A stretch of DNA of 64,000 nt from Mycobacterium branderi (GCF_010728725.1 NZ_AP022606.1:2232001-2296000); one strand, 5' to 3'. Counted from the first letter of the stretch, positions 1-9,712 are shown. Notes: generated by a model not told the origin, from the sequence alone. Program-made: numbers and translations.

Positions 1-162
1 AGCGACGACCCCACCGCCGACGTCGACGAGGGCCGCCGGATCGCCTCGATGATTCCCGGCGCGCGCTTCGAGGTGATGCCCGGCTGCGGGCACTGGCCGC
101 AGTACGAGGATGCCAAGACGTTCAACCGGCTGCACCTCGACTTCCTGCTGGGACGCTTATGA
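1..162 (+). CDS. Alpha/beta hydrolase, C-terminal part (MhpC-like)
   Basis: The 5' end lies outside the window, so only the last 53 residues are visible. They read as the cap-to-C-terminus of an alpha/beta hydrolase: a Gly-Cys-Gly-His-Trp-Pro-Gln motif carries the expected catalytic His near residue 35 of the fragment, followed by the F-N-R-L-x-L-D-F-L tail seen in meta-cleavage product hydrolases such as MhpC. The stop overlaps the mhpA start by 4 bp (ATGA), so the two are translationally coupled. With MhpA and MhpB next door, hydrolysis of a 2-hydroxy-6-oxo-dienedioate ring-cleavage product is the natural role. That is inference, because the nucleophile region is not in view. Confidence 0.75.
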   Translation, partial: SDDPTADVDEGRRIASMIPGARFEVMPGCGHWPQYEDAKTFNRLHLDFLLGRL

Positions 163-1823
163 CAACCGAAGTCGACGTCGTCGTGGTCGGGGCCGGCCCG
201 GTCGGGTTGACGTTGGCCAACATCCTTGGGCTGCACGGGGTTCGCACGGTGGTAGTCGACGAGCGGGCGTCGCTGATCGACTATCCGCGCGGCGTCGGCC
301 TGGACGACGAGGCGCTTCGCACCTTCCAATCAATCGGGCTGGTCGACGCGATCCTGCCGCACACCGTACCCAACCAGATTCTGCGGTTCGTCGACGCCAA
401 GCGACGGGTGCTGGCCGAGATGGCCCCGGCCGACGCCCGATTCGGCTGGCCCAAACGCAACGGCTTCGTGCAGCCGCTGGTCGACGCCGAATTGCTGTGC
501 GGCTTGGACAGATTCGAGCACGTCGAGGTGTGGTGGGACCACCCGATGACATCGTGTACGCAGACCTCCGAGGCGGTGACGGTCGAACTCGGCGGCGACG
601 GGGGGCCGCTGCGCGCACGTTACGTCGTCGGCTGCGATGGCGGGCGCAGCACCACCCGGCGGCTGATGGGGGTGTCCTTCGACGGCACCACCTCCTCGAC
701 CCGCTGGCTGGTCATCGACCTGGCCAACGACCCGCTCGGGCACCCCAACAGCGAGGTGGGCGCCGCCCCGGAACGTCCCTATGCGTCGATCTCCATCGCG
801 CACGGAATTCGCCGGTTCGAGTTCATGATTCACGCTGACGAGTCCGACGAGCTGGCCGAGGATCCGGCGTTTCTCGCACGTATGCTCGCGCCGTTCGTCC
901 CGCACCCCGAGCGTGTCGACGTGATCCGCCGCCGGGTGTACACCCACCACTCACGCATCGCCGGCGCGTTCCGCCGCGGCCGGTTGCTGCTGGCCGGCGA
1001 CGCCGCGCACCTGATGCCGGTGTGGCAGGGCCAGGGCTACAACAGCGGCATCCGGGACGCCGCCAATCTCGGCTGGAAGCTGGCGGCAGTGGTGAACGGT
1101 CAGGCCGACGACGCGCTGCTCGACACCTACGACGTGGAACGGCGCAAGCACGCCCGGGCGATGATCGACCTGTCCACGATGGTCGGCCGGGTCATCTCCC
1201 CGACCAACCGCCGGGTCGCCGCCGTCCGTGACCTGCTGGTGCGATCGGCGTCAATTGTGCCGTCGCTCAAGCGGTATGTGCTGGAGATGCGGTTCAAGCC
1301 GATGCCGCGCTACGAGAACGGCGCCGTCGTACACACCACACCCAACTCGCCGGTCGGCACGTTGTTCGTGCAGCCCCGGGTGGACACCCGCGAGCAACAG
1401 AACGTCATGCTCGACGACGTGCTGGGCACCGGGTTCGCCGTGCTGTGCTGGAACAACAACCTCAAGGAAATCCTTGGCGCACGGGCATTCTCGGACTGGA
1501 AAACCCTGGGCGCGCGGTTCATTGCGGCACGGCCCCTCGAACAGCTGCACTGGACCGGCCATGACGACCCCGACGTGGTGATCGTCGGCGACCGCGACGG
1601 TGATCTGAAAGCGTGGTTCGACACCCGTCGGGAATCCGTGCTGTTCCTGCGCCCCGATCGCTGCATCGCCGGTGCCTGCATCGCCCAACTCGCACCCGAG
1701 CTGAGCGCCAAGCTCTTCGACGTCCTCACCTTGACTCCGGGAGGAAACCGTGCCGCTAGCCCTGTGCTGTATGTCTCACAGCCCGCTACTGAATCTGCCA
1801 GGGCCGTCGCAGGACCTCCTTGA
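159..1823 (+). CDS. mhpA: 3-(3-hydroxyphenyl)propionate hydroxylase-type FAD monooxygenase
   Basis: A 554-residue class A flavoprotein monooxygenase. The FAD-binding GxGxxG (G11-A-G-P-V-G16) is at the N-terminus, the D-G motif (G-C-D-G-G-R-S) is near residue 160, and the G-D motif (L-L-A-G-D-A-A-H) is near residue 280, followed by Q-G-x-N-S-G. Length and order match MhpA-type aromatic ring hydroxylases, which use NAD(P)H and O2 to make a catechol. The C-terminal thioredoxin-like extension typical of this family is present in length. It sits between an MhpC-like hydrolase and MhpB, which supports an aromatic hydroxylation step. Its 3' end overlaps mhpB by 74 bp. The exact substrate cannot be read from sequence. 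Confidence 0.85.
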   Translation: MTTEVDVVVVGAGPVGLTLANILGLHGVRTVVVDERASLIDYPRGVGLDDEALRTFQSIGLVDAILPHTVPNQILRFVDAKRRVLAEMAPADARFGWPKRNGFVQPLVDAELLCGLDRFEHVEVWWDHPMTSCTQTSEAVTVELGGDGGPLRARYVVGCDGGRSTTRRLMGVSFDGTTSSTRWLVIDLANDPLGHPNSEVGAAPERPYASISIAHGIRRFEFMIHADESDELAEDPAFLARMLAPFVPHPERVDVIRRRVYTHHSRIAGAFRRGRLLLAGDAAHLMPVWQGQGYNSGIRDAANLGWKLAAVVNGQADDALLDTYDVERRKHARAMIDLSTMVGRVISPTNRRVAAVRDLLVRSASIVPSLKRYVLEMRFKPMPRYENGAVVHTTPNSPVGTLFVQPRVDTREQQNVMLDDVLGTGFAVLCWNNNLKEILGARAFSDWKTLGARFIAARPLEQLHWTGHDDPDVVIVGDRDGDLKAWFDTRRESVLFLRPDRCIAGACIAQLAPELSAKLFDVLTLTPGGNRAASPVLYVSQPATESARAVAGPP

Positions 1824-2649
1824 TGACATCGACACCGCACTCGCCCAGGCTCGCGACTTCGTCAACGATTTCGACCCCGAACTCGTCGTGGTCTTCGCGC
1901 CGGACCACTACAACGGCTTCTTCTCCACGCTGATGCCGGCGTTCTGCATCGGCACATCCGCCCAAGGGGTGGGCGACTACGGCACCCACGCCGGCCCACT
2001 CGACGTTCCCGATGCCCTCGCGGCCGATTGCGCGAAAGCGATCCTCGCCGCGGGCGTCGACATCGCGATATCCGCGTGCATGGACGTGGACCACGGCACC
2101 GTCCAACCGTTAGAGAAACTATTCGGTGACGCCACGGTCCGGCCGGTAATCCCGATCTTCATCAACTCCGTCGCCACCCCGCTGGGGCCCTTGCGCCGGA
2201 CCCGGGCGCTCGGTGACGCGGTCGGCAGCTACCTGGCCACGCTGGACAAGCGGGTACTGGTGCTGGGATCCGGTGGGCTGTCGCATGATCCGCCGGTCAG
2301 TGTGCGCAACCGCCCGATGACCGCCGAGGAGCGACAGGCCCGCCAGAAGGCAGTGATCGACGCCGCCCGCAGTTACGCCGACGGAACCAGCGACCGCCAG
2401 CCCATCAATCCCGCCTGGGATCATCGCTTCCTCGACGCCGTCGACTCCGGGCAGCTGGCGGACCTCGACGGTTGGTCCAACTCGTTCATCGCACACGAGG
2501 GCGGCAACTCCGCCCACGAAATCCGCACCTGGGTAGCCGCTTTCGCCGCGATGGCGGCCGCAGGCCCCTACCGGACCACGGTGCGCTACTACAAAGCGGC
2601 CGCCCAGCTCATCGCCGGCTTCGCGATCCGGACGGCGGTGCCGGTGTGA
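1750..2649 (+). CDS. mhpB: Extradiol (LigB-type) catechol dioxygenase, MhpB family
   Basis: A 299-residue class III extradiol dioxygenase resembling 2,3-dihydroxyphenylpropionate 1,2-dioxygenase. The N-terminal C-C-M-S-H-S-P-L motif, the F-A-P-D-H-Y-N-G-F motif and the later M-D-V-D-H-G-T segment supply the conserved His and Asp residues of the Fe(II) site. It would open the catechol ring made by MhpA. The GTG start at 1750 is preceded by a strong GGAGGAAA ribosome site starting near 1740, so the long overlap with mhpA is probably real. The stop overlaps the GTG start of the next gene. Confidence 0.85.
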   Translation: MPLALCCMSHSPLLNLPGPSQDLLDDIDTALAQARDFVNDFDPELVVVFAPDHYNGFFSTLMPAFCIGTSAQGVGDYGTHAGPLDVPDALAADCAKAILAAGVDIAISACMDVDHGTVQPLEKLFGDATVRPVIPIFINSVATPLGPLRRTRALGDAVGSYLATLDKRVLVLGSGGLSHDPPVSVRNRPMTAEERQARQKAVIDAARSYADGTSDRQPINPAWDHRFLDAVDSGQLADLDGWSNSFIAHEGGNSAHEIRTWVAAFAAMAAAGPYRTTVRYYKAAAQLIAGFAIRTAVPV

Positions 2650-4355
2650 CAACCGTCGACGTCCTGGTGGTCGGTTCCGGTGGCGGCGGAATGACGGCCG
2701 CGTTGACCGCCGACGCCGCCGGGCTGGACACCCTCGTGGTCGAAAAGGCTTCGCACTTCGGTGGTTCCACCGCGCTGTCCGGCGGCGGGATCTGGGTGCC
2801 CGGAGCGCCGGCGCAACGCCGCGAAGGTTACACGCCGTCGCCCGACGATGTCGTGGGATACCTGCGCCGCATCACCGAGGGCCTGGTCAGCGACGCCAGG
2901 ATCCGCCAGTACGTCGAGGCGGCGCCGCAGATGATGGAGTTCCTCGAGCAACTCAGCCCGTGGTTCGAATTCGTCTGGAAGCCCGGCTACGCCGACTACT
3001 ACCCGGAGCTTCCCGGCGGCTCGGAGCTGGGCAGCACGATCAACGTGCCGGCGATCGACCTGCGCACGCTGGGGGACGACGAGCAGCACCTGCTGCAGCC
3101 GCTGACACTGGCGCCGCGGGGAATCTGGCTGGGCCCCAAAGAGCTTCGCTCCTTCTACCGGGTCCGCCAGTCGTGGGCGGGCAAGGCGGTGCTGGCCAAA
3201 CTGGTGTGGCGGATGGTCCGGGCCCGCGTTTTCGGCGACCGGATGGCGGCCATCGGCCAGTCGCTGGCGGCGCGGCTGCGGCTGGCGATGAAGGATCGCG
3301 GCATTCCGCTGTGGCTGGATTCGCCGATGACGCAGCTGATCACCGATGCCGACGGATCGGTGTCCGGCGCCGTCGTCGTCAAAGACGGTGCGCCACAGCA
3401 GATTCACACCCGCCGCGGCGTCATTCTGGCGACCGGCGGCTTCGACCACGACCTCGCCTGGCGCAAGGAACACCAGCCGGTCATCGACCAGGATTGGAGC
3501 TTCGGCAATCCCGCGGCCACCGGCGACGGCATCCGCGCCGGTCAGCAGGTCGGCGCCGCCGCGGACCTGCTCGACGAAGCCTGGTGGTTCCCCGCCATCC
3601 AATGGCCCGACGGCAGGCTGCAATTCATGCTCAACGAGCGGATGATGCCGTCGCAGTTCATCGTCAACGGCGACGGGAAACGCTTCATCAACGAGGCCGC
3701 GCCTTACATGGACTTCGGCCACGCGATGATCGAGGGCCAAAAATCCGGCGTCACCCACATCCCGTGCTGGCTGATCACCGACCATCGGTCCTGGAACCGG
3801 TATGTCGTCGCCGGACACATTCCGCTGCCGAAGATCCCGGGCGCGCCGGTACCCACCGGCCGCAAAGTCCCGCAAGCCTGGCTGGAATCCGGCGTGGTCA
3901 AGGCCGCCGACAGCTGGACCGAACTGGCCGCCAAGATCGGCGTTCCCGCCGCCGCGCTGCAAGACACCGCAGCACGCTTCAACGAGCTGGCCCGCAAGGG
4001 GCATGACGACGACTTCAACAGAGGTGACAGCGTTTACGACAACTACTACGGAGATCCCACCCTGGACAATCCCAACCTGTATCCCCTGGGCAAGCCGCCC
4101 TACTACGCGTTTGCGATCGTCCTCGGCGACCTCGGCACGTCGGGCGGCTTGCGCACCGACGAGCACGCCCGGGTGCTGCGCGCCGACGACAGCGTGGTGC
4201 GCGGCCTGTACGCGGTGGGCAATACCGCAGCGCCGGTGATGGGCCGCAGCTACGCCGGCGCCGGCGCCACCATCGGACCGGCCATGACGTTCGGCTACGT
4301 CGCGGCCAAACACCTTGTCAGCCAACGGTCAACCCTTATTGGAGGTAACCAGTGA
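2646..4355 (+). CDS. FAD-dependent dehydrogenase, 3-ketosteroid delta-1-dehydrogenase (KstD) family
   Basis: The GTG at 2646 overlaps the mhpB stop and gives 569 residues beginning with a Rossmann G-S-G-G-G-G near residue 9, then the family block [16 protein letters not shown]. The C-terminus carries [16 protein letters not shown] (about 535-550), the conserved flavin/active-site end of KstD and related enzymes. The family introduces a C1-C2 double bond next to a ring ketone. Placement inside an mhp-type ring-cleavage operon suggests a substrate ring that is desaturated or aromatised before hydroxylation, which is inference. A fumarate-reductase-like or other FAD-dependent reductase role is the main alternative. 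Confidence 0.8.
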   Translation: MTTVDVLVVGSGGGGMTAALTADAAGLDTLVVEKASHFGGSTALSGGGIWVPGAPAQRREGYTPSPDDVVGYLRRITEGLVSDARIRQYVEAAPQMMEFLEQLSPWFEFVWKPGYADYYPELPGGSELGSTINVPAIDLRTLGDDEQHLLQPLTLAPRGIWLGPKELRSFYRVRQSWAGKAVLAKLVWRMVRARVFGDRMAAIGQSLAARLRLAMKDRGIPLWLDSPMTQLITDADGSVSGAVVVKDGAPQQIHTRRGVILATGGFDHDLAWRKEHQPVIDQDWSFGNPAATGDGIRAGQQVGAAADLLDEAWWFPAIQWPDGRLQFMLNERMMPSQFIVNGDGKRFINEAAPYMDFGHAMIEGQKSGVTHIPCWLITDHRSWNRYVVAGHIPLPKIPGAPVPTGRKVPQAWLESGVVKAADSWTELAAKIGVPAAALQDTAARFNELARKGHDDDFNRGDSVYDNYYGDPTLDNPNLYPLGKPPYYAFAIVLGDLGTSGGLRTDEHARVLRADDSVVRGLYAVGNTAAPVMGRSYAGAGATIGPAMTFGYVAAKHLVSQRSTLIGGNQ

Positions 4356-5653
4356 AAATCTCACTGTTCTACGAATTCGCCCTGCCCCGCCCGTGGGTGC
4401 CCGACGACGAGCGGATTTTGCTGCAGGACTGCCTCGACGAGGTGGAGGCCGCCGACAAAGCCGGGTTCTCCACGGTCTGGCTGACCGAGCACCACTTCCT
4501 CGAGGAGTACTGCCATTCGACGGCGCCGGAGATCTTCCTGGCCGCGGCGAGCCAGCGCACCAAGAACATCCGGCTGGGTTTCGGCATCATGCATCTGCCG
4601 CCGGTGGTCAACCACCCCGCCCGGGTGGCCGAACGCATCGCCACCCTTGATCTGCTCTCCAACGGGCGGGTGGAGTTCGGCACCGGAGAATCCTCGTCGG
4701 TCGGCGAACTCGGCGGCTTCGGCATCGATCCCGCCGACAAGCGGGCGCAGTGGGAGGAGGCGCTCGAGGTCTCGATCCGCTGCATGATCGAAGAACCCTT
4801 CAGCGGATTCAAAGGCGAGCACATCGAGATGCCGGCCCGCAACGTGATCCCCAAGCCGATGCAAAAGCCGCATCCGCCCGTGTGGGTAGCCTGCACCCGG
4901 CCGGCCACCGTCCAGATGGCCGCTCAAAAATGTATCGGCGCACTGAGTTTCGCCTACACCGGCCCGGGACCGCTGACCGAACGGGTCAACGGCTACTACA
5001 AGGAACTCGAGGAGAACGGCGTCCCGGTCACCCCGGCGATCAACCCGAACATCCTGGCCATCGGCGGCGACCTGTCGATGATGGTCGCCAAGACCGACGA
5101 GCAGGCACTCGAACGACTCGGAAAAGGCGGCGGCTTCTTCTCGTTCGGGATCATGCACTACTACATGACCGGTGTGCACACGCCTGGCCGGACCGGGGTT
5201 TGGAAGCGCTATCTCGAAGAAGTCGAAAAGGACCCGACGCTGGCGTATGGTCCCGGCCGCGGCGCGATCGGCTCACCTGCCACCGTGCGGGAGTTCCTGC
5301 GCGGCTACGAGGAGAGCGGCGTCGACGAGATCATCCTGCTGCTCAACCCGCGCAGCCACGAAGGCACGATGGAGTCCATCGAGATCATGGGCAAAGAAGT
5401 ATTGCCGGAGTTTATCGAACGCGACGCAAAAGCGGTGACCGACAAGGCAAAGCGGCTGGAGCCGGTCATCGAGAAGATCGAGGCGCGCCGCACAGCGTCC
5501 ACCGCGCCGGAATTCGACGAGAGCTACTCCTTCGGTGGCCTGCCCACCGGTCGTGGCGGCAAGTTCACCGCCAGCGAGATTCCCGAGGCCATGGCCGAGA
5601 TCAACGAGGGCCGCGTTCAAGCTGCGCAGCGCGCCAAAGAACAGCGTCAGTGA
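4352..5653 (+). CDS. LLM-class flavin-dependent monooxygenase/oxidoreductase
   Basis: A 433-residue bacterial luciferase-like TIM-barrel protein. Typical features are the N-terminal beta strand K-I-S-L-F-Y, W-L-T-E-H-H-F near residue 48, G-F-G-I-M-H-L-P-P and a G-x-G-E-S-S segment near 110. A GGAGG ribosome site at 4341-4345 precedes the GTG start, which overlaps the upstream stop (GTGA). Such proteins use reduced FMN or F420. The FMN reductase encoded downstream at 7454 could supply FMNH2, making a two-component monooxygenase. The protein is longer than the usual 300-350 residues, with a C-terminal extension after about residue 360. Confidence 0.8.
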   Translation: MKISLFYEFALPRPWVPDDERILLQDCLDEVEAADKAGFSTVWLTEHHFLEEYCHSTAPEIFLAAASQRTKNIRLGFGIMHLPPVVNHPARVAERIATLDLLSNGRVEFGTGESSSVGELGGFGIDPADKRAQWEEALEVSIRCMIEEPFSGFKGEHIEMPARNVIPKPMQKPHPPVWVACTRPATVQMAAQKCIGALSFAYTGPGPLTERVNGYYKELEENGVPVTPAINPNILAIGGDLSMMVAKTDEQALERLGKGGGFFSFGIMHYYMTGVHTPGRTGVWKRYLEEVEKDPTLAYGPGRGAIGSPATVREFLRGYEESGVDEIILLLNPRSHEGTMESIEIMGKEVLPEFIERDAKAVTDKAKRLEPVIEKIEARRTASTAPEFDESYSFGGLPTGRGGKFTASEIPEAMAEINEGRVQAAQRAKEQRQ

Positions 5654-6474
5654 TCGAGCAACTCTGGCGATACGACGACCGCCGCGTGGTGGTCACCGGC
5701 TGCGCGTCGGGCATCGGCGCGTACGTCGTGCGGCAACTCGCCGAGCTCGGTGCCGACGTCGTCGGATTGGACACGCGGCGACCAGGATTCGCGATCGCCG
5801 AGTTCCATCAGGTGGACCTCGGCGACGCCGCCTCCATCGACCGGGCCGTCGATGCGGTCGGCACACAGATCGACGCCCTGTTCAACGTCGCGGGCGTGTC
5901 CTCAGGGATCGGCGATCCGCTGCTCGTCGTCGCCGTCGACTTCCTTGGCCTGCGTCACCTCACGGAGGCGCTCACTCCCCAGATGCCAGCTGGGTCGTCG
6001 GTGGTCAGTGTGTCCTCGCTGGCAGCGGCCGGCTACCACGAGCATCGACAGGAGGTGGCCGGGCTGCTGAACACCGCAAGCATGTCCGAGGGAATCGACT
6101 GGTGCCGCCGCCATCCCGAGGCGCTGGCCGGCGGGGGCTACCGGTTGGCCAAAGAAGCGGTCATCCTCTACACCATGACAACTGCCGTCGCCCTCGGTGC
6201 CCGGGGTATCCGGATCAACTGCACCGGCCCGGGTGTCACCGAAACCCCGATACTCGACCAACTGCGCACCGCCTACGGCCAGGGCTACCTCGACGATGTG
6301 CCCAAGCCGCTGGGCAGAGTCGCGGAGCCCCATGAACAGGCCTCGGTGCTGGTGTTCCTGAACAGCCAAGCGGCCAGCTACATTTCGGGCCAGGTCATCT
6401 GGGTCGACGGCGGGGCAGTAGGTGCGGCGATCGCCGCCGAACTCGAGGAGGGACGGGCGTCGTGGCCGGCCTGA
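5650..6474 (+). CDS. SDR oxidoreductase, coniferyl-alcohol/3-alpha-hydroxysteroid dehydrogenase-like
   Basis: The GTG start at 5650 overlaps the preceding stop and gives 274 residues. A T-G-x-x-x-G-I-G cofactor motif lies near residue 15, an N-V-A-G-V segment near 80, a Ser at S-V-S-S-L, and the catalytic Y-R-L-A-K after a roughly 30-residue insertion that includes S-E-G-I-D-W. This insertion is typical of the 3-alpha-HSD / coniferyl-alcohol dehydrogenase subgroup. The enzyme would oxidise or reduce a ring or side-chain hydroxyl within the operon's pathway. It overlaps the next gene by 13 bp. Confidence 0.8.
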   Translation: MIEQLWRYDDRRVVVTGCASGIGAYVVRQLAELGADVVGLDTRRPGFAIAEFHQVDLGDAASIDRAVDAVGTQIDALFNVAGVSSGIGDPLLVVAVDFLGLRHLTEALTPQMPAGSSVVSVSSLAAAGYHEHRQEVAGLLNTASMSEGIDWCRRHPEALAGGGYRLAKEAVILYTMTTAVALGARGIRINCTGPGVTETPILDQLRTAYGQGYLDDVPKPLGRVAEPHEQASVLVFLNSQAASYISGQVIWVDGGAVGAAIAAELEEGRASWPA

Positions 6475-7451
6475 GTGATTTTCGCCGGGTTGCGCGCGAG
6501 GTCAGCAACTGGGGCCGCTGGGGCGACGACGACGAGCTGGGCACGTTGAACTTCATCGACGCGGACAAGGTCGCCCATGCCGCAAGCCTGGTCAAGCGCG
6601 GCGCAGTGTTCCCACTCGGCGTGGACTTCGGATCCGCCGGTCCGCAGGGGGCGTTTCAGTTCCGGCACAACCCGATCCATGTCATGACCGTCGACGGCGG
6701 CGACGCCGCCACCCTGGCGCAGTACGGGCCGAAATGGACGCGCAACTCGGTAGCGCAGGAAGTAAGCGGGTATTTCGGAGACGGCCTGCTGCGCTTCAAC
6801 GACGACATGATCATCATGCCGCTGCAGGCGGCCACCCAATGGGATGCGCTGTCCCACGTGTACTACGAGGACCAGCTGTACAACGGCTTCCCGGCCAGTT
6901 CGGTCACCAGCTTCGGCGCCTTTCACTGCGGCATCGACAAAGTCGACGGCAAGGGCATCACGTCCCGCGGGGTGTTGCTCGACCTGGTTCGGCACCGCGG
7001 CGCAGACACCTTCCTCGAACACGGGAACCCGATCACTCCCGAAGAGCTCGACGACGTCGCTCGCTCCCAACAAGTGGCGATCGGCCGCGGAGACATCGTG
7101 CTGATCCGGACCGGTTGGTGGGCACGGTTTTTGGCCACCGGCAACGGCGGCGAGCCGGGCGCGGGTCTGGACTGGCGCTGCGCCTCCTGGTTCCACGACC
7201 ACGACGTCGCCGCGGTGGCCGCCGACAACCTGATGGTCGAAGACCCCGTGTCCGGTGTCGAGGGAACGTTCTTGCCGATGCACATGCTGTGCCTGCGCGA
7301 CATGGGCCTGATGCTCGGCGAGTACTGGGATCTGACCGCGCTGGCGGCGGATTGTGCGGCCGACGGGGTCTACGAATTTCAGCTCGTCGCACCGCCGTTG
7401 AGAGTCGTCGGTGCGGTCGGCTCGCCGGTCAATCCGATCGCGATCAAGTAG
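6462..7451 (+). CDS. Cyclase-family (PF04199) metal-dependent hydrolase
   Basis: A 329-residue protein of the kynurenine formamidase-like cyclase family. The signature region reads A-T-Q-W-D-A-L-S-H near residues 126-134. The Asp and second His of the classical H-x-G-T-H-x-D-x-x-x-H motif are kept, but G-T-H is replaced by A-T-Q, a form seen in an actinobacterial subgroup. Members hydrolyse amides, lactones or similar bonds using a metal. The GTG start at 6462 lies inside the end of the SDR gene. In this operon it may open a lactone or ring intermediate (inference). Confidence 0.75.
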   Translation: MAGLSDFRRVAREVSNWGRWGDDDELGTLNFIDADKVAHAASLVKRGAVFPLGVDFGSAGPQGAFQFRHNPIHVMTVDGGDAATLAQYGPKWTRNSVAQEVSGYFGDGLLRFNDDMIIMPLQAATQWDALSHVYYEDQLYNGFPASSVTSFGAFHCGIDKVDGKGITSRGVLLDLVRHRGADTFLEHGNPITPEELDDVARSQQVAIGRGDIVLIRTGWWARFLATGNGGEPGAGLDWRCASWFHDHDVAAVAADNLMVEDPVSGVEGTFLPMHMLCLRDMGLMLGEYWDLTALAADCAADGVYEFQLVAPPLRVVGAVGSPVNPIAIK

Positions 7452-7453
7452 GA

Positions 7454-8038
7454 ATGATGATGACGGAATCTGTCGGTCCACTGGTCGTCGGTGTCGGCGG
7501 CACGCTGCGATCGAACTCCTCGACCGAGCGGGCCTTGCGGCACTGCCTGGAAGCTGCCCGGCGCCAAGGTGGACGCACCAAACTGTACTGCGGCGAGGAC
7601 ATCGAGCTGCCGATGTACAACCCGCACGATCCGGCCCGCACGGACAAAGCCGTCGAGCTGATCGGCGCACTGCGCCAGGCCGACGCCGTCGTCGTCGCGT
7701 CACCCGGATACCACGGCGGTATCTCCGGGCTGGTGAAAAACGCACTGGACTACATCGAGGACATGCGCGACGACTCCCGGGTCTACCTCGACAACAAGCC
7801 GTGGGGCTGCATCAGCTGCGCGTACGGGTGGCAGGCGGCCGTCGGTACGCTCGACCAACTCCGGGCGATCGGTCACGCGTTGCGCGCCTGGCCCACTCCG
7901 CTGGGCGTCGCGATCAACTCGGCGGACCAGATATGGGACGAGGCCGGCGGATTGGCGGACGCCACCGTGCGGGCCCAGCTCGACCTGCTGGCCTCACAGG
8001 TGCTGACGTTCACACGCTCGGCCCCGGGCACGGCATGA
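7454..8038 (+). CDS. NAD(P)H-dependent FMN reductase
   Basis: A 194-residue flavodoxin-fold FMN reductase. G-T-L-R-S-N-S-S-T near residue 16 is the phosphate-binding loop, and A-S-P-G-Y-H-G-G-I-S-G-L-V-K-N-A-L-D-Y (about 80-98) is the hallmark of the NADPH-dependent FMN reductase family. Three ATG codons in a row begin the frame, and I use the first (7454), 2 bp after the upstream stop. It is a plausible reductase partner for the LLM monooxygenase at 4352. The stop overlaps the next start (ATGA). Confidence 0.82.
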   Translation: MMMTESVGPLVVGVGGTLRSNSSTERALRHCLEAARRQGGRTKLYCGEDIELPMYNPHDPARTDKAVELIGALRQADAVVVASPGYHGGISGLVKNALDYIEDMRDDSRVYLDNKPWGCISCAYGWQAAVGTLDQLRAIGHALRAWPTPLGVAINSADQIWDEAGGLADATVRAQLDLLASQVLTFTRSAPGTA

Positions 8039-8856
8039 ACCCCTGGCGGCGTAAAACAACCGTGGTCGACGGGCTGGTCACCAGCTATCTGGAAGCCGGC
8101 GCCGGCGAACCGGTGGTGTTGCTGCACGGCGGAGAATTCGGCGCTAGCGCCGAAATCGGTTGGGAGCAAACCATTCCCGCGCTCGCTGCGCATTACCATG
8201 TGCTCGCGCCGGACATGCTGGGCTTCGGTCAGTCGGCCAAAGTCGTCGACTTCAACGACGGCCGCGGGATGCGCATCCGCCACATCGCGCGGTTCTGCGC
8301 CGAGATGGACGTCTCGTCAGCGCATTTCGTCGGAAACTCGATGGGCGCCATCAACCTGCTCGTCGACGCCACCTCAGATGCGCCGCTGCTACCGGTGCGC
8401 AGCATCGTGACCATCTGCGGCGGCGGCGAGATCCAGCGCAACCAGCACACGGACGCGCTTTACGACTACGACGCCACCGTCGAGGGCATGCGCCGCATTG
8501 TGGGGGCGCTGTTTCACGATCCCGCCTATCCGGCCGACGATGAGTATGTGCGGCGGCGCCATGAATCGGCCACCGCACCCGGCGCCTGGGAGGCCGTCGC
8601 CGCCGCGCGGTTTCGCCGGCCCGGCGCAACTCCGCCGCCTGCGCCGTCGAGTAACCGGGCCTACGAGCGCATCTCGGTACCTGTGCTGGTCGTCGAGGGC
8701 GACTGCGACAAGCTGCTGCCGCCCGGCTGGGCCAAAGAGATCGCCGACCAAATCCCCGACGGCCGCTCGGCGGTGGTCGAGGAGGCCGGCCACTGTCCGC
8801 AGATCGAGCAACCGGCGATCGTCAACCAGCTGCTGCTGGACTTCCTCCGTGCGTGA
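8035..8856 (+). CDS. Alpha/beta hydrolase, probable C-C bond or ester hydrolase
   Basis: A 273-residue alpha/beta hydrolase. It has the oxyanion motif L-L-H-G-G near residue 27, nucleophile elbow G-N-S-M-G near 101-105, an acidic residue in V-V-E-G-D-C-D-K near 224, and catalytic His in E-A-G-H-C-P-Q-I-E near 252. G-N-S-M-G is the elbow found in MhpC/BphD-type hydrolases. Together with the truncated hydrolase at the window start, the operon holds two such enzymes, perhaps acting on different intermediates. Its 3' end overlaps the convergent toxin gene by 35 bp. Confidence 0.8.
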   Translation: MNPWRRKTTVVDGLVTSYLEAGAGEPVVLLHGGEFGASAEIGWEQTIPALAAHYHVLAPDMLGFGQSAKVVDFNDGRGMRIRHIARFCAEMDVSSAHFVGNSMGAINLLVDATSDAPLLPVRSIVTICGGGEIQRNQHTDALYDYDATVEGMRRIVGALFHDPAYPADDEYVRRRHESATAPGAWEAVAAARFRRPGATPPPAPSSNRAYERISVPVLVVEGDCDKLLPPGWAKEIADQIPDGRSAVVEEAGHCPQIEQPAIVNQLLLDFLRA

Positions 8857-9277
8857 TCGGATCCCACACCCGCGAGAAGCCGAACTCCTTGAAGTCGTTG
8901 ACGTTTCGCGTGGCGAACTCGTCGACACCATGGTGGCGCAAGGTCAGCGCCAGCCGTGCATCGAATAGGCGCCGGCGAGCGACTCCGGGTGTGGCCGCGA
9001 GCACCCATACGTCGTTCATCACCGGGGCGTTTTCGATGAGCGCCCATCGCCGGTTGCGGCGGAACGCCTGACAGACCTCGGCCGCATCGGGCCCATCGAG
9101 CGGTCGCGTCACCACCGCCGGGTTCCGCAGCAATTGATACAGCTCCAGAAGCACGAGCTCACAGACCGCTACGTCGGTGCGATCAGCGCACTCGACGAGA
9201 AAGGCGGCGGCAGTGTCGTGTTCGGGGCAATCCTGATTTTGGGCATACAACAGGACATTGGTATCGATCGAGAGCAC
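8822..9277 (-). CDS. vapC: PIN-domain toxin, VapC-like ribonuclease
   Basis: I choose the GTG at 9277, 5 bp after the antitoxin stop, giving 151 residues that begin M-L-S-I-D-T-N-V-L-L-Y. An upstream ATG at 9310 would overlap the antitoxin. PIN-domain acidic residues are visible: Asp5, Glu40/Glu45 in C-E-L-V-L-L-E-L, an Asp in L-F-D-A-R-L-A near 110, and N-D-F near the end. Such toxins cleave RNA and are held inactive by the cognate VapB. The gene lies alone between two large operons and converges with the hydrolase gene. Confidence 0.82.
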   Translation of the reverse strand: MLSIDTNVLLYAQNQDCPEHDTAAAFLVECADRTDVAVCELVLLELYQLLRNPAVVTRPLDGPDAAEVCQAFRRNRRWALIENAPVMNDVWVLAATPGVARRRLFDARLALTLRHHGVDEFATRNVNDFKEFGFSRVWDPITHGGSPAAAG

Positions 9278-9282
9278 GGCGC

Positions 9283-9516
9283 TTACGCCTCGTTGGCGAG
9301 CTCGCGCCACGCGTCGTCGGAAACCCGAAACGAACCGAGTCGACGCGGCGCGGGCGGCTGCCAGACATCGCCCGCCTCGTCGCGTCTCGGGTAAATCCGC
9401 ACCATGTGCTCAAGCCCGCGACGAACGACCTCGGCGAGGGTCATCTCGTGCTCGTGCGCGATCCGCTTGGCGTCGCGGTAAAGCCCATCGGGGAGCTGGA
9501 CCTGCGTTCGAATCAT
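9283..9516 (-). CDS. vapB: VapB-like ribbon-helix-helix antitoxin
   Basis: A 77-residue protein whose first ~45 residues fit a ribbon-helix-helix DNA-binding fold ([12 protein letters not shown], then two short helices). The tail is rich in Trp, Pro and Arg, as expected for the toxin-wrapping segment. It immediately precedes the PIN toxin gene on the same strand. The start ATG at 9516 has no clear ribosome site and the preceding DNA is AT-rich with repeats, so the transcript may be leaderless. It probably represses its own promoter with VapC as co-repressor, by analogy with other VapBC pairs. Confidence 0.82.
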   Translation of the reverse strand: MIRTQVQLPDGLYRDAKRIAHEHEMTLAEVVRRGLEHMVRIYPRRDEAGDVWQPPAPRRLGSFRVSDDAWRELANEA

Positions 9517-9537
9517 ACATCAAATTTACATCTGTAT
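9515..9537. promoter_or_regulatory. Candidate VapB operator overlapping the antitoxin start
   Basis: Two direct copies of TACATC (9516-9521 and 9527-9532) lie 11 bp apart, about one helical turn. They are enclosed by an inverted pair ATACA (9515-9519) and TGTAT (9533-9537). The region is AT-rich in GC-rich surroundings and covers the antitoxin start codon. One-turn spacing suits two ribbon-helix-helix dimers side by side, but binding is inferred. Confidence 0.5.
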
Positions 9538-9712
9538 CTAAAAGGCATCAACATCCAGCGGACTGCCGAGAATCGCCATTGACTTCGCCCCGCCTACTGC
9601 AGCGTGTCTCGTGCGCTTAGTGTGATTCTTGTTACATAGTGTGGCCCATGGGAAACAGATGTTGTCACGTCGCGTGCTGCCCAGCGGGCGCTAGAACGGC
9701 GACGAGGCAGCG
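9538..9712. other. Intergenic region upstream of the mce operon
   Basis: No convincing gene is seen. A TACATAGT stretch at 9633-9640 could be part of a -10 element for the Mce operon, but no good -35 is evident. A GAGG near 9704 may serve as the ribosome site for the GTG start at 9713. Confidence 0.3.

Noticed and set aside
2589..4325. A 578-codon minus-strand frame
   Set aside because: It is antisense to the KstD-like gene, has no recognisable motif and no operon context. Other long frames at 24361-26244 and 56419-58236 were dismissed for the same reason.
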